Shown here: positions 25,403 through 33,593 of the stretch, piece by piece | How the letters are laid out: every line of letters begins with the position of its first letter | How positions within the stretch are numbered: position 1 is the first letter of the stretch | Position numbers and translations under genes: made by a program | NCBI GenBank assembly: GCA_021201655.1 | Contig: JAJQEL010000036.1 | Location: 26,725-64,505, forward strand | Direction of reading: 5' to 3' | DNA: 37,781 nt | Source of the DNA: Erysipelotrichaceae bacterium | GTDB lineage: Bacteria; Bacillota_I; Bacilli_A; Erysipelotrichales; Coprobacillaceae | Notes under the pieces: generated by a model | What the model saw: the letters and a program-made list of their open reading frames with translations, nothing else | Told to the model about the DNA's origin: nothing | Databases searched by the model: none

Positions 25403-25427
25403 AATTTAAAAAATTTTCAAAAAAGTA

Positions 25428-25456
25428 TTGACATATTAATCCTAAAGGTTTACTAT
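25428..25456 (+). promoter_or_regulatory. metY promoter with a dyad operator in the spacer
   Basis: TTGACA (25428-25433) and TACTAT (25451-25456) are 17 nt apart. AATCCTAAAGGTTT (25438-25451) in the spacer matches the metQ-promoter site in position and sequence. Confidence 0.75.
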
Positions 25457-25462
25457 GAATGT

Positions 25463-25717
25463 ATACAAAAAAGACAATGAAAAGAAGAGTAATTCATAGG
25501 AATTTTATAGAGAATTTCTGGCTGGTGAAAAGAAATAAAGGAATATGAATGAAGATGGTCTTGGAGTTGCATACCGAACCCTTAGTGGCAAGGCTATGAC
25601 GGTTTCGCCCGTTACAGCGATAGAGTATGATTGTACTCGATGAGGAAATATCTGTGAGGGTATTTTGAACTAAGGTGGTAACACGATGAACTCGTCCTTA
25701 ATTAGGACGAGTTTTTT
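25463..25717 (+). promoter_or_regulatory. T-box leader of metY, probably Met-specific
   Basis: Very similar in order and sequence to the metQ leader: AGAGTA arm, GAGAATTTCTGGCTGGTGAA, a conserved GAAC, a small CCTT/AAGG hairpin, then a candidate specifier ATG followed by A, and a stem III (GAGTA/TACTC). The T-box is AAGGTGGTAACACG (25672-25685). The terminator is AACTCGTCCT/AGGACGAGTT (25689-25713) with six T. Methionine specificity is inferred from the ATG and from the gene controlled. Confidence 0.87.
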
Positions 25718-25741
25718 AATTATTTAAGGAGGAAAAGAAAA

Positions 25742-27046
25742 ATGACATTCGTGAAAAGAGAAGACAGAAAATTAAAATTTGAAACATTACAATTACATGT
25801 AGGACAGGAAAATCCTGATCCAGCAACTGATGCAAGAGCAGTACCTATTTATCAGACAACTTCATATGTATTTAAAAATAGTGAACATGCAGCGGCAAGA
25901 TTTGGTTTAACAGATGCAGGTAATATTTATGGTCGTTTAACCAATTCAACACAAGGCGTATTTGAAGATCGTGTTGCTGCACTTGAAGGTGGTGTGGCAG
26001 GTTTAGCTGTAGCATCTGGGGCAGCAGCGATTACTTATTCACTTATTTCTTTAGCTCAACAAGGTGATCATATCGTATCAGCTAAACAGATTTATGGTGG
26101 TTCATTTAACTTATTAGAACACACTTTAACAACTTATGGTATTGAAACAACTTTTGTTGATGGTGATCATCCTGAAGAATTTGAAGCAGCAATTCAGGAA
26201 AATACAAAAGCAGTTTTCATTGAAACATTAGGTAACCCTAATAGTTCAATTATAGATGTAGAAGCAGTTGCAGAAATAGCTCATAAACATAAAATACCAT
26301 TGGTGATTGATAACACTTTTGCAACACCTTATTTATTTAGACCAATTGAACATGGGGCTGATATTGTTGTTCATAGTGCGACAAAATTTATTGGTGGTCA
26401 TGGTACAACTTTAGGTGGTGTAATCGTTGATGGTGGTACATTTGATTGGAAAGCTTCAGGTAAATTCCCGTTACTTACAGAACCTGATCCTTCATATCAC
26501 GGTGTTGTATTCACTGAAGCTGCTGGTAAAGCTGCTTATGTGACAAGAATAAGAGCTATTTATTTACGCGATACAGGAGCTACTTTAGCACCATTTAGTG
26601 CTTTCTTATTACTACAAGGTCTTGAAACATTATCATTAAGAGTAGAAAGACATGTAGAAAATGCATTGAAAGTTGTGGAATATCTTAATAATCATCCATT
26701 AGTTGAAAAAGTAAATCATCCTTCACTTCCTGATAGCCCATATTATGATTTATATAATCGTTATTTCCCTAATGGAGCCGGTTCAATCTTTACATTTGAA
26801 ATTAAAGGCGATGCTAAGACTGTCCAAAAATTTATTGATTCTTTAGAAATATTCTCATTATTAGCTAATGTTGCCGATGTAAAATCATTAGTTATTCATC
26901 CTGCTACAACAACTCATTCACAATTAAGTGAAGAAGAACTTCTCGATCAAGGTATTAAACCAAATACAGTTCGTTTATCTATTGGTACAGAAAACATTGA
27001 TGATATTATTTTTGATTTAGATAATGCATTTGGAGTTATTGAATAA
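25742..27046 (+). CDS. metY: O-acetylhomoserine sulfhydrylase MetY
   Basis: A 434-aa PLP enzyme of the Cys/Met metabolism family, the typical length of MetY rather than the shorter cystathionine synthases (about 380-400 aa). It makes homocysteine from O-acetylhomoserine and sulfide. The PLP lysine is Lys215 in HSATKFIGGHG; YGRLTNST and ASGAAAITYSL are also typical. GGAGG precedes the ATG. It shares one base with the next gene. Confidence 0.93.
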   Translation: MTFVKREDRKLKFETLQLHVGQENPDPATDARAVPIYQTTSYVFKNSEHAAARFGLTDAGNIYGRLTNSTQGVFEDRVAALEGGVAGLAVASGAAAITYSLISLAQQGDHIVSAKQIYGGSFNLLEHTLTTYGIETTFVDGDHPEEFEAAIQENTKAVFIETLGNPNSSIIDVEAVAEIAHKHKIPLVIDNTFATPYLFRPIEHGADIVVHSATKFIGGHGTTLGGVIVDGGTFDWKASGKFPLLTEPDPSYHGVVFTEAAGKAAYVTRIRAIYLRDTGATLAPFSAFLLLQGLETLSLRVERHVENALKVVEYLNNHPLVEKVNHPSLPDSPYYDLYNRYFPNGAGSIFTFEIKGDAKTVQKFIDSLEIFSLLANVADVKSLVIHPATTTHSQLSEEELLDQGIKPNTVRLSIGTENIDDIIFDLDNAFGVIE

Positions 27047-27717
27047 TGGAATTTATTACTCAACAAGAAGTAAGAGACTTAGGTGTCAAATGTATAGGTG
27101 TAGAAATAGATGGCGTAGATAATCAAACGATTACTCCTGAATATTTAGAGTTTAGAAAAAGTGCTATTGAAAGTTTATATAATCAATATCAAGGCTATGA
27201 TATTAAACATGATGATATCATTGAAGGATTTTATCAACTCCATGAAAAAGTACATGTAAAAAGACGCAAAAATCCCCCGGCAAGTGAAAACCTTGTTAAA
27301 CTATTATTAAAACATGGAGGCCTTCCTTCAGTGAATAAAATAGTTGATATCTACAATATCCTATCGGTTAAAACTAAACTATCATTAGGTGCTCATGACA
27401 TCGATCATGTAACAGGAAACATTCACTTACGTTTCACTCATGGTGATGAATTATTCATTCCATTAGGTCAAAGTGAACCTCTTCCTGTACAAGCTAATGA
27501 ATATAGTTATATTGATGATGATAATGAAGTCATTTGTCGCTTAGAAATTAGACAAGTCAATAAAACTAAGGTTACTGAAGAAACAAAAAACATCTTTTTC
27601 ATTGTTCAAGGTAATGAAAAAACTTCTAATGATTATGTCTTAGAAGTTGCTGAAGAACTAATTGCACTTGTTAGTAAATATGCTAGTGGTACAGGCAAAA
27701 TCCTCAATACATTATAA
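27046..27717 (+). CDS. B3/B4-domain protein (PheRS-beta-like putative editing domain)
   Basis: A 223-aa free-standing protein. The central pattern (RRKNPPASENLVKLLLKHGGLPSVNKIVDIYN, seen as RRKNPPASE and GGLPSVNKIVDIYN, then LSLGAHDIDH) matches the B3/B4 tRNA-binding fold of the phenylalanyl-tRNA synthetase beta chain. Free-standing members are thought to clear mischarged tRNA, but the substrate is unknown. It begins on the last base of metY, so it is in the T-box-controlled operon. Confidence 0.82.
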   Translation: MEFITQQEVRDLGVKCIGVEIDGVDNQTITPEYLEFRKSAIESLYNQYQGYDIKHDDIIEGFYQLHEKVHVKRRKNPPASENLVKLLLKHGGLPSVNKIVDIYNILSVKTKLSLGAHDIDHVTGNIHLRFTHGDELFIPLGQSEPLPVQANEYSYIDDDNEVICRLEIRQVNKTKVTEETKNIFFIVQGNEKTSNDYVLEVAEELIALVSKYASGTGKILNTL

Positions 27718-27743
27718 AAAGGCTGATTATTTGATCAGCCTTT
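27718..27743. terminator. Bidirectional terminator between the B3/B4 gene and gltX
   Basis: Perfect 10-bp stem AAAGGCTGAT/ATCAGCCTTT with a 6-nt loop. The T-run is longer on the minus strand (end of gltX) than on the plus strand. Confidence 0.8.
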
Positions 27744-29126
27744 CAAATCGTTAATAGCTTGTTGTAATCGTTTCATTGTTTCTTCTTTACCCAATATATG
27801 AGCAAGTTCTACACATCCACCAGGAGTAGATTGCTTATTAGATAAAGCTACGCGCATTGGCCACATGATACGACCATTTTTAAGACCATGTTCTTTAGCT
27901 AAAGCAACCAAGAAATCACTCATAGCTTCATCATTATCAAAATCATCATAGTCTTTTAATGCTTCTATAACTAATTCTAAAGCTTCTAATGAATTTTCAG
28001 GATTAGTTTTCATTTTTTTATGAGTATAGATACTCGCATCAAAAGGTAAGGCAACATTTACAAAATCTGTCATATCTTCTATATCAATTAATCTTTCTAC
28101 TCTTGGTTGTAATACTTTTGATAATTCTAATAAATCAACATCTAACGTGATATGTTTATAATAAGGTAGAACAACTTGATGGAAATCTTCCAAAGACATT
28201 CTTCTTAAATATTCTCCATTCATCCATTTTAACTTATTAATATCAAAAATAGATGCAGACTTAGAAATACGATCAATATCAAATTGTTCAATGAGTTCAT
28301 CTAAAGATAATACTTCTTCACCCTTTGGGGCCCAACCTAATAAAGCAATATAGTTAATAATAGCTTGTGTTAAATAACCCTGTTTCTTTAAATCCTGATA
28401 AGATGCATCACCATTTCTCTTACTTAATTTATGGGTTTCGTCTTTATTAACAGGTGGTAAATGAATATAGGTAGGAATCTGCCAATCAAAAGCATTATAT
28501 ATAAGATTATACTTAGGAGTACTAGATAAATATTCATTACCTCTAATAACATGAGTAATTCCCATAAGATGATCATCAACAACATTCGCAAAATTATATG
28601 TAGGGAAACCATCACTTTTAATCAGGATACCTTCATTCAAATCCTTATTCTCTACTTCAATATGACCATAAACTTCATCATCAAAAGTTGTTATACCATC
28701 ACTTGGTATAGTTTGTCTAATAACATAAGGATCATTATTGGCTAATCTTTCTTCAATTTGTGATGAATTCAAATGTTTACAAGGATCTTCACCTTCGACT
28801 TCACCTTGACAAAAACAATAGTGAGCACCTTTTAATTGAATCAATTTCTTAGCATAATCATGATATATTTCTAATCTTTGTGATTGAATATAAGGACCAT
28901 GTCCACCATCTTTATCAGGACCTTCATCATAATGTAATCCTGTTTCATCTAATACTTCATAAATTAAATCAATGGCACCTTCGACTTCTCTTTGTTGATC
29001 AGTGTCTTCAATTCTAAGTATAAAATCTCCATCATTATGCTTGGCAATCAAATAACAATATAATGCAGTTCTTAGATTACCAATGTGCATATAACCTGTA
29101 GGACTAGGGGCAAAACGTGTTCTCAT
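27735..29126 (-). CDS. gltX: Glutamyl-tRNA synthetase
   Basis: A 463-aa class I synthetase. PSPTGYMHIGN contains the HIGH-type motif (14-17) and KLSKR (233-237) is the KMSKS-type motif. A possible zinc site is formed by Cys104, Cys106, Cys116 and His118. In most Bacillota GltX is non-discriminating and also charges tRNA-Gln with Glu, which GatCAB then converts; this fits the tRNA-Gln gene just upstream on the other strand, though specificity was not proven here. AAGGAG precedes the ATG. Confidence 0.95.
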   Translation of the reverse strand: MRTRFAPSPTGYMHIGNLRTALYCYLIAKHNDGDFILRIEDTDQQREVEGAIDLIYEVLDETGLHYDEGPDKDGGHGPYIQSQRLEIYHDYAKKLIQLKGAHYCFCQGEVEGEDPCKHLNSSQIEERLANNDPYVIRQTIPSDGITTFDDEVYGHIEVENKDLNEGILIKSDGFPTYNFANVVDDHLMGITHVIRGNEYLSSTPKYNLIYNAFDWQIPTYIHLPPVNKDETHKLSKRNGDASYQDLKKQGYLTQAIINYIALLGWAPKGEEVLSLDELIEQFDIDRISKSASIFDINKLKWMNGEYLRRMSLEDFHQVVLPYYKHITLDVDLLELSKVLQPRVERLIDIEDMTDFVNVALPFDASIYTHKKMKTNPENSLEALELVIEALKDYDDFDNDEAMSDFLVALAKEHGLKNGRIMWPMRVALSNKQSTPGGCVELAHILGKEETMKRLQQAINDLKG

Positions 29127-29138
29127 CTTAAATTCTCC

Positions 29139-29167
29139 TTTACAAATTTATATTTTTTGTGTATAAT
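29139..29167 (+). promoter_or_regulatory. Promoter of tRNA-Gln
   Basis: TTTACA (29139-29144) and TATAAT (29162-29167) are 17 nt apart. The start point would be about 7 nt before the mature tRNA. Confidence 0.75.
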
Positions 29168-29180
29168 TACTCATGTTCAT

Positions 29181-29256
29181 TGGGGTATAGCCAAGCGGTA
29201 AGGCATCAGACTCTGAATCTGACATTTCCTTGGTTCGAATCCAAGTACCCCAGCCA
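29181..29256 (+). tRNA. tRNA-Gln (anticodon CUG)
   Basis: Cloverleaf by eye: acceptor TGGGGTA/TACCCCA, D-loop AGCGGTAA, anticodon stem TCAGA/TCTGA with loop CTCTGAA (anticodon CTG, reading CAG), and T-arm CTTGG-TTCGAAT-CCAAG. The discriminator G and CCA are encoded. It has its own promoter and terminator and is divergent from gltX. Confidence 0.92.
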
Positions 29257-29267
29257 TGTTAATTACA

Positions 29268-29296
29268 AGTACAAATAGTATTATTTGTGCTTTTTT
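29268..29296 (+). terminator. Terminator of tRNA-Gln
   Basis: A 10-bp stem AGTACAAATA/TATTTGTGCT (one G-U pair) with a GTAT loop, followed by six T. Confidence 0.8.
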
Positions 29297-29302
29297 ATTA
29301 TA

Positions 29303-29353
29303 TATGAAATTTATCAGTTTGAAAACAAGAAAATGCATTTTCTTAATTTCATA
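29303..29353. repeat. Nested inverted repeats in the tRNA-nrdD intergenic region
   Basis: The outer arms TATGAAATT (29303-29311) and AATTTCATA (29345-29353) enclose a perfect 18-bp palindrome AAGAAAATGCATTTTCTT (29327-29344). This is part of a roughly 400-nt gene-free stretch (29257-29663). The other recognisable elements in it are the tRNA terminator, a -10 element and the leader hairpin of nrdD. Function unknown. Confidence 0.45.
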
Positions 29354-29456
29354 AAAAAACGATGCTCTTTTTTCTAAAAACCTTTATTTATCAACATCTT
29401 CTTTTCGCTTTTTAAGAATTATTCCTTAGTAAATACAAACATCGACAATTTGCCTA

Positions 29457-29484
29457 TTTTCAATTTCATATTTTATGTTATAAT
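29457..29484 (+). promoter_or_regulatory. Putative nrdD promoter
   Basis: Extended -10 TGTTATAAT (hexamer 29479-29484) with a weak TTTTCA 16 nt upstream. The leader to the nrdD start would be about 170 nt. No NrdR-box pair is obvious. Confidence 0.5.
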
Positions 29485-29515
29485 TAATGAAGAAACTAAA
29501 TTAAACGCTGCATGT

Positions 29516-29556
29516 AAATCAAAAAGTATTGATTTATTCAATGCTTTTTGATTTTT
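29516..29556 (+). terminator. Long terminator-like hairpin in the nrdD leader
   Basis: A 17-bp stem (AAATCAAAAAGTATTGA with TCAATGCTTTTTGATTT, one G-U pair, 5-nt loop) ends in a T-run. It lies about 25 nt after the expected start point and about 110 nt before the nrdD start. It could be an attenuator or the end of a short RNA. Confidence 0.6.
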
Positions 29557-29663
29557 CATGGAAGTGAAAAAATTAACTTGGACTTATCATTCATATTTTT
29601 TTACTAATTAATAAGGATATGGTAAAGTTAAATAAGTTAAACATGAAATGGAGGAAAAGCAGA

Positions 29664-31841
29664 GTGAAAATAATTAAAAGGAATGGAACTGAAGTACAAT
29701 TTGATGAGCAAAAAATAACTGCAGCCATTGAAAAAGCAAATAATGAAGTAGTGGAAACAGAGAGATTAAGTGCAGAAGATATTGATAATATGACTAATAA
29801 TGTTAAATATCAATGTGCAAAGATGACAAGAGCATTAAATGTTGAAGAAATTCAAAACTTAGTAGAAGACGAAATTATGAAAATGAATGCTTTTTCAGTA
29901 GCTAGAAAATATATTACTTATCGTTATAAAAGAGCGTTGATTCGTAAATCTAATACAACAGATGAACAGATTTTAAGTTTAATAGAATGTGATAATGAGG
30001 AAGTAAAACAGGAAAATTCTAATAAGAATCCAACTGTTAATAGTGTCCAAAGAGATTATATGGCTGGGGAAGTGAGCAAGGATATTACTAAGAGATTGTT
30101 GTTACCTGATCATATTGTAAAAGCACATGAAGAAGGTATTATCCATTTCCATGATTCTGATTATTTTGCCCAACACATGCATAATTGCTGTTTAGTGAAT
30201 TTGGAAGATATGTTACAAAATGGAACCGTTATCAGTGAAACAATGATAGAAAAACCTAAGAGCTTTTCTACAGCTTGTAATGTAGCAACTCAGATTATTG
30301 CCCAGGTTGCTAGTTCCCAATATGGAGGACAAAGTATTAGCTTATCACATTTAGCACCATTTGTTGATGTGAGTCGTCAAAAGCTTATTGAAGAGGTTCG
30401 CGAGGAATTTGCCCAAGAGGGTATTGATGTGACTGAAGCACAAATTAGAGAAGTGGCAGAACGTCGTGTTAAAAAAGAGATCAATCGCGGCGTGCAAATG
30501 ATTCAATACCAGGTGATTACGCTTATGACAACCAATGGTCAGGCACCATTTGTGACTGTCTTTATGTATTTGAATGAAGTACCTGATGGTCAAATTAAAG
30601 ATGATTTAGCCATGATTATTGAAGAAACATTGAATCAAAGAATCTTAGGTGTAAAAAATGAAAAAGGTGTTTATATTACACCAGCTTTTCCTAAATTAAT
30701 TTATGTCTTAGAAGAAGATAATATTCATGAAGATTCTAAATATTGGTATTTAACAGAATTAGCAGCAAAGTGTACTGCTAAACGTATGGTACCTGATTAT
30801 ATTTCTGAAAAGATGATGCTTGATTTAAAGGTTGATAAAAATGGTGATGGACATTGTTATACATGTATGGGATGTCGTAGTTTCTTAACACCTTATATTG
30901 ATCCTGAAACAAACAAGCCTAAATATTATGGACGTTTTAATCAGGGTGTTGTTACTTTAAACTTAGTTGATATTGCATGTTCTTCTAAAGGTGATATGAA
31001 AGAGTTCTGGCGTATTTTTGATGAAAGATTAGACTTATGTAAGGAAGCTTTAATGTGTCGTCATAATCGTTTAAAAGGTACACCTAGTGATGTAGCACCA
31101 ATTTTATGGCAATATGGCGCACTCGCTAGACTTGAAAAAGGCGAAACGATTGATAAATTATTATATGGTGGCTATTCAACTATTTCACTTGGATATGCTG
31201 GACTTTGTGAATGTGTCAAATATATGACAGGTAAATCACATACTGATCCTGCAGCTACACCATTTGCTTTAGAAGTTATGCAATATTTAAACGACGCTTG
31301 TGCAAAATGGAAAGCTGAAGAAAATATTGATTTTAGTTTATATGGTACACCTATTGAATCAACAACTTATAAATTTGCAAAATGTCTACAAGAACGTTTT
31401 GGTAAGATTCCAGGCGTTACTGATAAAAACTATATTACTAACAGTTATCATGTTAATGTTACTGAGGAAATTGATGCTTTCACAAAACTTACCTTTGAAT
31501 CTCAATTCCAAAAATTATCACCAGGAGGAGCTATTAGTTATGTAGAAGTCCCTAATATGCAAGATAACATTGATGCTGTCCTTGCTGTTATGAAACACAT
31601 TTACAACAATATCATGTATGCTGAACTTAATACTAAGAGTGATTATTGTATGGTTTGTGGTTATGATGGTGAAATTCAAATCAAGGAAGATGATGGTAAA
31701 CTTATTTGGGTATGTCCAAACTGTGGTAATACTGATCAAAATAAGATGAGTGTTGCTAGACGTACTTGTGGTTATATTGGTACCCAGTTCTGGAATCAAG
31801 GTAGAACTCAGGAAATCAAAGAACGTGTATTACACTTATAA
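29664..31841 (+). CDS. nrdD: Anaerobic (class III) ribonucleoside-triphosphate reductase
   Basis: A 725-aa glycyl-radical enzyme that makes dNTPs without oxygen. The N-terminal ATP-cone (KIIKRNGTEVQFDEQKI) is an allosteric domain. The C-terminus has the zinc cysteines CMVCGYDG and CPNCGN and the radical motif RRTCGYIG, where the last Gly carries the radical. I prefer the GTG at 29664, with GGAGG 9 nt upstream and the family N-terminus directly after it, over the in-frame ATG at 29619. The activase nrdG is not adjacent but 3.3 kb downstream. Confidence 0.95.
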   Translation: MKIIKRNGTEVQFDEQKITAAIEKANNEVVETERLSAEDIDNMTNNVKYQCAKMTRALNVEEIQNLVEDEIMKMNAFSVARKYITYRYKRALIRKSNTTDEQILSLIECDNEEVKQENSNKNPTVNSVQRDYMAGEVSKDITKRLLLPDHIVKAHEEGIIHFHDSDYFAQHMHNCCLVNLEDMLQNGTVISETMIEKPKSFSTACNVATQIIAQVASSQYGGQSISLSHLAPFVDVSRQKLIEEVREEFAQEGIDVTEAQIREVAERRVKKEINRGVQMIQYQVITLMTTNGQAPFVTVFMYLNEVPDGQIKDDLAMIIEETLNQRILGVKNEKGVYITPAFPKLIYVLEEDNIHEDSKYWYLTELAAKCTAKRMVPDYISEKMMLDLKVDKNGDGHCYTCMGCRSFLTPYIDPETNKPKYYGRFNQGVVTLNLVDIACSSKGDMKEFWRIFDERLDLCKEALMCRHNRLKGTPSDVAPILWQYGALARLEKGETIDKLLYGGYSTISLGYAGLCECVKYMTGKSHTDPAATPFALEVMQYLNDACAKWKAEENIDFSLYGTPIESTTYKFAKCLQERFGKIPGVTDKNYITNSYHVNVTEEIDAFTKLTFESQFQKLSPGGAISYVEVPNMQDNIDAVLAVMKHIYNNIMYAELNTKSDYCMVCGYDGEIQIKEDDGKLIWVCPNCGNTDQNKMSVARRTCGYIGTQFWNQGRTQEIKERVLHL

Positions 31842-31869
31842 AAGTTTAGCTTAAATGCTAAACTTTTTT
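31841..31869 (+). terminator. Terminator of nrdD
   Basis: Perfect 10-bp stem AAAGTTTAGC/GCTAAACTTT with a TTAAAT loop and a T-run, starting at the stop codon. It separates nrdD from the genes that follow. Confidence 0.85.
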
Positions 31870-31906
31870 GTTTGTTACAATACTATATCAAACTTAAGAA
31901 TTATGA

Positions 31907-31912
31907 TATAAT
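31907..31912 (+). promoter_or_regulatory. Extended -10 of the AAA/PD-(D/E)XK gene
   Basis: TATGATATAAT gives an extended -10. No convincing -35 is visible. Confidence 0.5.
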
Positions 31913-31935
31913 GATAGCACAAGGAGCTGATACAT

Positions 31936-33564
31936 ATGACAAAAGAAACTTCTTTAGGAATTGATAATTATAGGGAGTTGAAAGAAAAAAATTATTATGC
32001 TGTTGATAAAACACTAATGATAAAAGAATTTCTTGATTCCAAGAAAAAAGTAACATTAATTACAAGACCTCGACGATTTGGAAAAACCCTTAATATATCG
32101 ATGATGGCTGAATTCTTTGATATTACTAAAGATTCCAGAGATATTTTTGAAGGAACAAAAATCATGGAAACTGAATATGCCTCTTATATGAATCAATATC
32201 CTGTTATATTTATAACTTTCAAAGATGCTACTGGTTCAAAAAACAAACTTATCAGTAGAATAAAAAAACAGTTTCAAAATCTTTTTAAGTATTATAGACC
32301 AATATTAGATAATATGGAGATGGATATATTTGACAAAGATAATTACCAATATATAAATCAAGAACTTATGAATAATACATCTTCTTTGGAAAATATTACT
32401 GATGCACTTCTTTTTCTTTCGAATATGCTTTATAACTACTATAATAAATCAGTTATGATATTTATTGATGAATATGATATGCCTTATAATGAATCTTACG
32501 ATAAAGGCTATTATGAAGAAATCCATGAAGATTTATCTTCCATTTTATCAGAAACTTTTAAAGGTAATTCATATCTTGAATATGGATTGTTAACAGGTAT
32601 ACAAAGAGTCGCCAAAGAAAATACACTTTCAAAGTTTAATAATCCATTAGTTTGTACTGTCTCTGATAATAAATATTCTCAATATTTTGGTTTCACTGAA
32701 AATGAAACTAGAGAATTATTGGAATATTACAATTTATCATTGAATGATAATGTTAAGCAAATGTATGATGGATATCATATTGGAAATATCAATGTATATA
32801 ATCCATGGTCAATATTAAATTATGCAGAAACCAGAGAACTAAAACCTTACTGGATTAATACTGGAAGTAATAAGACGATAAAAAGTGCTATGGAAAATGC
32901 TGATATATCATTTAAAAATGGATTTGAATCGTTAATTGAACACGGATATCTTGATACAAGTGTCAATATGGAAACAAGTTTTTATGAGGAATCCCAAACA
33001 CCAATGTTATGGGGACTGTTTATTAATGCAGGATATTTAACAGTAACTCAGAAGTTGGAATTTGGTGAGTTACGTATTAAGATTCCAAATGATGAAGTAG
33101 TTAATGAGTTTAAATCATTAGTTGCAGATTATACAGCCATATCACCAACGTTATTAAATGATCTTGCAAAAGGATTATTGAAAGAGGATCCAAACGGCTT
33201 CTTTCAGTCATTACGAAGTATTCTGTTAATACCTTCTTATTATGATTATGTTAGTGAAAATAGTTATCATATGTTATTTTTATCATTGTGTATTTATCTT
33301 CAGGGCACACATAAACCATTATCAAATCGTGAAGCTGGTGATGGCAGATCGGATGTTACTTTAAAATCAAAAACAACAAAGTATCCATCTTATGTTATAG
33401 AATTTAAGTATAATAAGGAAAGTGAGAATGTTGATAAGCTTGCTGATGAAGCTTTAGATCAAATTGAAAGAAAACGATACGATGCACAGCTGACAGGAAG
33501 AATTATTCATATTGGCCTTGGTGTTCATGGTAAAAAAGTGGGTATGAAATGGGTAGTGAAATAA
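31936..33564 (+). CDS. AAA-ATPase-like protein with C-terminal PD-(D/E)XK nuclease domain
   Basis: A 542-aa protein of a family that is multi-copy in many gut anaerobes. The N-terminal part has FxxxR-type Walker A RPRRFGKT (44-51) and Walker B MIFIDEYD. The C-terminal part has SDVTL and VIEFKY, giving Asp473, Glu489 and Lys491 of a PD-(D/E)XK nuclease site. The function of the family is not established; defence or mobile-element-related roles have been proposed. It is monocistronic and sits between nrdD and nrdG, so it may be an insertion. AAGGAG precedes the ATG. Confidence 0.88.
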   Translation: MTKETSLGIDNYRELKEKNYYAVDKTLMIKEFLDSKKKVTLITRPRRFGKTLNISMMAEFFDITKDSRDIFEGTKIMETEYASYMNQYPVIFITFKDATGSKNKLISRIKKQFQNLFKYYRPILDNMEMDIFDKDNYQYINQELMNNTSSLENITDALLFLSNMLYNYYNKSVMIFIDEYDMPYNESYDKGYYEEIHEDLSSILSETFKGNSYLEYGLLTGIQRVAKENTLSKFNNPLVCTVSDNKYSQYFGFTENETRELLEYYNLSLNDNVKQMYDGYHIGNINVYNPWSILNYAETRELKPYWINTGSNKTIKSAMENADISFKNGFESLIEHGYLDTSVNMETSFYEESQTPMLWGLFINAGYLTVTQKLEFGELRIKIPNDEVVNEFKSLVADYTAISPTLLNDLAKGLLKEDPNGFFQSLRSILLIPSYYDYVSENSYHMLFLSLCIYLQGTHKPLSNREAGDGRSDVTLKSKTTKYPSYVIEFKYNKESENVDKLADEALDQIERKRYDAQLTGRIIHIGLGVHGKKVGMKWVVK

Positions 33565-33591
33565 AAAGCTAGCAAATAATTTGCTAGCTTT
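33565..33591. terminator. Bidirectional terminator between convergent genes
   Basis: Perfect 12-bp stem AAAGCTAGCAAA/TTTGCTAGCTTT with a TAA loop. It has five T on the minus strand and three on the plus strand, and serves both the AAA/PD-(D/E)XK gene and the CMD-cupin gene. Confidence 0.85.
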
Positions 33592-33593
33592 AT

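Noticed and set aside
29619-29663. ATG start for nrdD at 29619
   Set aside because: No Shine-Dalgarno, and the 15 extra residues include the translated GGAGG site itself; the GTG at 29664 fits the family N-terminus.
31936-33564. Transposase or integrative element
   Set aside because: There are no terminal inverted repeats, target duplications, integrase or transposase motifs around the gene; only an AAA/PD-(D/E)XK protein is supported.
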